The notes beneath the pieces were generated by a model. It saw only the letters and a list, made by a program, of their open reading frames with translations. It was not told the DNA's origin and searched no databases. A program made the translations under genes and the position numbers. From positions 1 through 15,109 of the forward strand of contig PJAB01001354.1 in assembly GCA_002887195.1 (NCBI GenBank): a stretch of DNA of 15,109 nucleotides. Reading direction: 5' to 3'. Shown here piece by piece: positions 13,658 through 15,109 of the stretch. The stretch's first letter is position 1. Each line of letters opens with the position of its first letter. Source of the DNA: Chrysochromulina parva (lineage: Eukaryota; Haptophyta; Prymnesiales; Chrysochromulinaceae).

Positions 13658-15109
13658 ATGGACGACGCGCGCCTTTCGGCCGACCGGAGCGCCATCTTCG
13701 CCTTCTTCGCACTGAATGCTATCGCGCTGCCCGCCGGGTGGTTTGACAGCCAGGCCTATCCCGCCACTTCGGCGACCACTGCCTTCGCCGGACGAGGTTT
13801 GCTGGTGGCGGGGGGCGCTTGCGTGCTGTTCGTCGTGTGCGAGCATCCGCGCTGGTACCGTCGCCACCGCACGTTCGTTCTATCTACACTCTACACGGCG
13901 ATGTGGCTGGTGCTGTGCACGGCCCAGTTCTACCTCCTCTCCTGGGCCGAGCGCCACAACAGTGTTGGCACGGCCGCCAGCAGCATCGCTCTAGGCATCA
14001 CATTGCACTTGATTCTTCCGCTCAATCCGAAGCGGGTTGCACTCGACTTGAGCGTGATATGCACGATCCTCACCATGCACGCCGCCACCGCTGGGTACTA
14101 CCTGGATGCGGAACCCGCAAAGCAGTTTGTTGGCGTGCTGCTGATCATGATGATGTCAGGTGCGGCCGTGATAGACGCTCGCCTCTACCGATGCGTGGCG
14201 TGGTCTAACGCTCAAGGTCAAGACGATGACGACGCAGCCGCCGACGACGAAGACAAGATCATAGGCGGAAAGTCGGTCTCCGAGACAGTACGCAGCAGAT
14301 TCCGATCCCGGGAGGCGCTGGATCGCGAGAAGCAGTGCGGCTCACTTCTGCCAGAGCACAAGGAATCAAGATGCCTGCGTCAGCAGCTTCAAAACATGCA
14401 GGCTGAGTGCGACGATCGGCACGAAAAACTTGCAACCACGCAGGCGGAATGTGACGAGGAGACGAGGAAGCTCGTGGCATCGGTCAAGGCGCACGCCGAG
14501 ACGCAGGTGGAATGTGACGAGGAGAAGGCGAAGCACGTGGCATCAGTCAAGGCGCACGCCGAGACGCAGGTGGAATGTGACGAGGAGAAGGCGAAGCTCG
14601 CGGCATCGGTCAAGGCCCACGCCGAGACCCACGCGGAATGTGACGAGGAGAAGGCGAAGCTCGTCGCATCGGTCAAGGCCCACGCCGAGACCCACGCTGA
14701 ATGTGATGAGGAGAAGGCGAAGCTCGTCGCATCGGTCAAGGCGCACGCCGAGACGCACGCGGAATGTAACGAGGAGAAGGCCAAGCTCGCGGCATCGGTC
14801 AAGGTGCACACCGAGACGCAGGTGACATGTGACGAGGAGACGGCCAAGCTCGTCGCATCGGTCAAAGCGCACGCCGAGACCCACGCGGAATGTGATGAGG
14901 AGAAGGCAAAGCTCGCGGCATCGGTCAAGGCGCACGCCGAGACGCACGCTGAATGTGACGAGGAGACGAGGAAGCTCGTGGCATCGGTCAAGGCGCACGC
15001 CGAGACCCACGCTGAATGTGACGAGGAGACGAGGAAGCTCGTGGCATCGGTCAAGGCGCACGCCGAGACGCAGGTGGAATGTGACGAGGAGAAGGCGAAG
15101 CACGTGGCA
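13658..15109 (+). CDS. Six-pass membrane protein with 21-residue-repeat coiled coil (3' end missing)
   Basis: The frame is open from the ATG at 13658 to the window edge, 484 residues with no stop. Hydrophobic segments near residues 11-29, 42-61, 73-95, 105-121, 129-148 and 156-173 suggest six membrane helices. A loop follows with an Asp run (DDDD...DDED, ~189-199). From ~264 on there are ten full copies and part of an eleventh of a 21-residue repeat that starts ECDEEKAK, has LVASVK in the middle and ends HAETHA or HAETQV. A 14-residue degenerate copy precedes them. Twenty-one residues are three heptads, so a long charged coiled coil projecting from the membrane is likely. One Cys recurs every repeat. 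The family is not recognised. It might tether or scaffold membranes, which is inference. Confidence 0.8.
   Translation, partial: MDDARLSADRSAIFAFFALNAIALPAGWFDSQAYPATSATTAFAGRGLLVAGGACVLFVVCEHPRWYRRHRTFVLSTLYTAMWLVLCTAQFYLLSWAERHNSVGTAASSIALGITLHLILPLNPKRVALDLSVICTILTMHAATAGYYLDAEPAKQFVGVLLIMMMSGAAVIDARLYRCVAWSNAQGQDDDDAAADDEDKIIGGKSVSETVRSRFRSREALDREKQCGSLLPEHKESRCLRQQLQNMQAECDDRHEKLATTQAECDEETRKLVASVKAHAETQVECDEEKAKHVASVKAHAETQVECDEEKAKLAASVKAHAETHAECDEEKAKLVASVKAHAETHAECDEEKAKLVASVKAHAETHAECNEEKAKLAASVKVHTETQVTCDEETAKLVASVKAHAETHAECDEEKAKLAASVKAHAETHAECDEETRKLVASVKAHAETHAECDEETRKLVASVKAHAETQVECDEEKAKHVA
14447..15109 (+). repeat. 63-bp tandem repeat array, more than 10 copies, running off the window
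   Basis: Units start at 14447, 14510, 14573, 14636, 14699, 14762, 14825, 14888, 14951, 15014 and 15077 (partial). They vary at a few codons: EK/ET, AK/RK, LV/LA/HV, ETHA/ETQV. Units 10-11 (15014-15109) are identical to units 1-2 (14447-14542) over all 96 visible bases, implying a higher-order unit of nine (567 bp). Confidence 0.95.

Noticed and set aside
13387..13746. Small open frame upstream of the membrane protein
   Set aside because: It overlaps the start of the membrane-protein gene in another frame and shows low-complexity Arg-rich content with no recognisable domain.
14389..15103. Long repetitive open frames on the minus strand under the 63-bp array
   Set aside because: A 63-bp repeat without stops is open in several frames. 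The plus frame continues from a membrane-protein start and is the coherent one.
14447..15109. CRISPR-like array
   Set aside because: The repeats are contiguous 63-bp coding units without spacers, in a eukaryotic-type context.

Overview
The window looks like nuclear DNA from a unicellular photosynthetic eukaryote with a compact, GC-rich genome. A haptophyte or other secondary-plastid alga (for example a pelagophyte) is my best guess. The reasons are: genes densely packed on both strands without operon structure; Ala-rich proteins; a plastid-lipid-associated (PAP/fibrillin) protein whose N-terminus looks like signal peptide plus basic transit segment; a LARGE/B4GAT1-type glycosyltransferase; one predicted very short spliceosomal intron; and abundant short tandem and dispersed repeats. 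The lineage is inferred from gene content, not proven.

Layout: 2-337 (+) possible 3' end of a gene cut by the window edge. 338-970 repeat-bearing intergenic DNA. 971-1765 (-) a secreted or organelle-targeted Ala-rich coiled-coil protein, and 1923-3464 (+) a PAP/fibrillin protein with a coiled-coil tail. These two are divergent across a 157-bp promoter and share an almost identical C-terminal motif. 3465-3854 is a convergent spacer with strong GC hairpins. 3855-5663 (-) an NYN-type nuclease-like domain fused to leucine-rich repeats and a Gly-Lys-Gly tail. 5664-6067 spacer with an inverted repeat and a 14-bp tandem repeat. 6068-6811 (-) a SpoU/TrmH RNA 2'-O-methyltransferase. 7002-13133 (+) a protein of about 2018 residues in two exons, with two GT49 (LARGE-like) domains, a domain resembling polysaccharide lyase family 14, and a third GT-A-like domain. 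13134-13657 spacer. 13658 to the window end (+) the start of a six-pass membrane protein with a long 21-residue-repeat coiled coil.

The most interesting region is the giant glycosyltransferase gene. Two in-frame stops separate its two long open stretches. A 75-nt intron (9398-9472) removes them and restores a gapless match to the first GT49 domain. An 11-bp direct repeat brackets this intron, as expected of an intron gained by insertion with target duplication or by tandem duplication. A 45-bp core inside it recurs inverted (43/45 identical) at 10023-10067 in the same gene, there bracketed by a 30-bp direct repeat and kept as in-frame coding sequence. This suggests a short mobile, introner-like element. 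The linkers of this protein carry several more duplications and microsatellites.

The genes do not form an evident pathway. PAP and its divergent partner are probably plastid proteins that may be co-regulated. The giant protein probably builds or remodels an acidic or complex polysaccharide. The NYN and SpoU proteins act on RNA.
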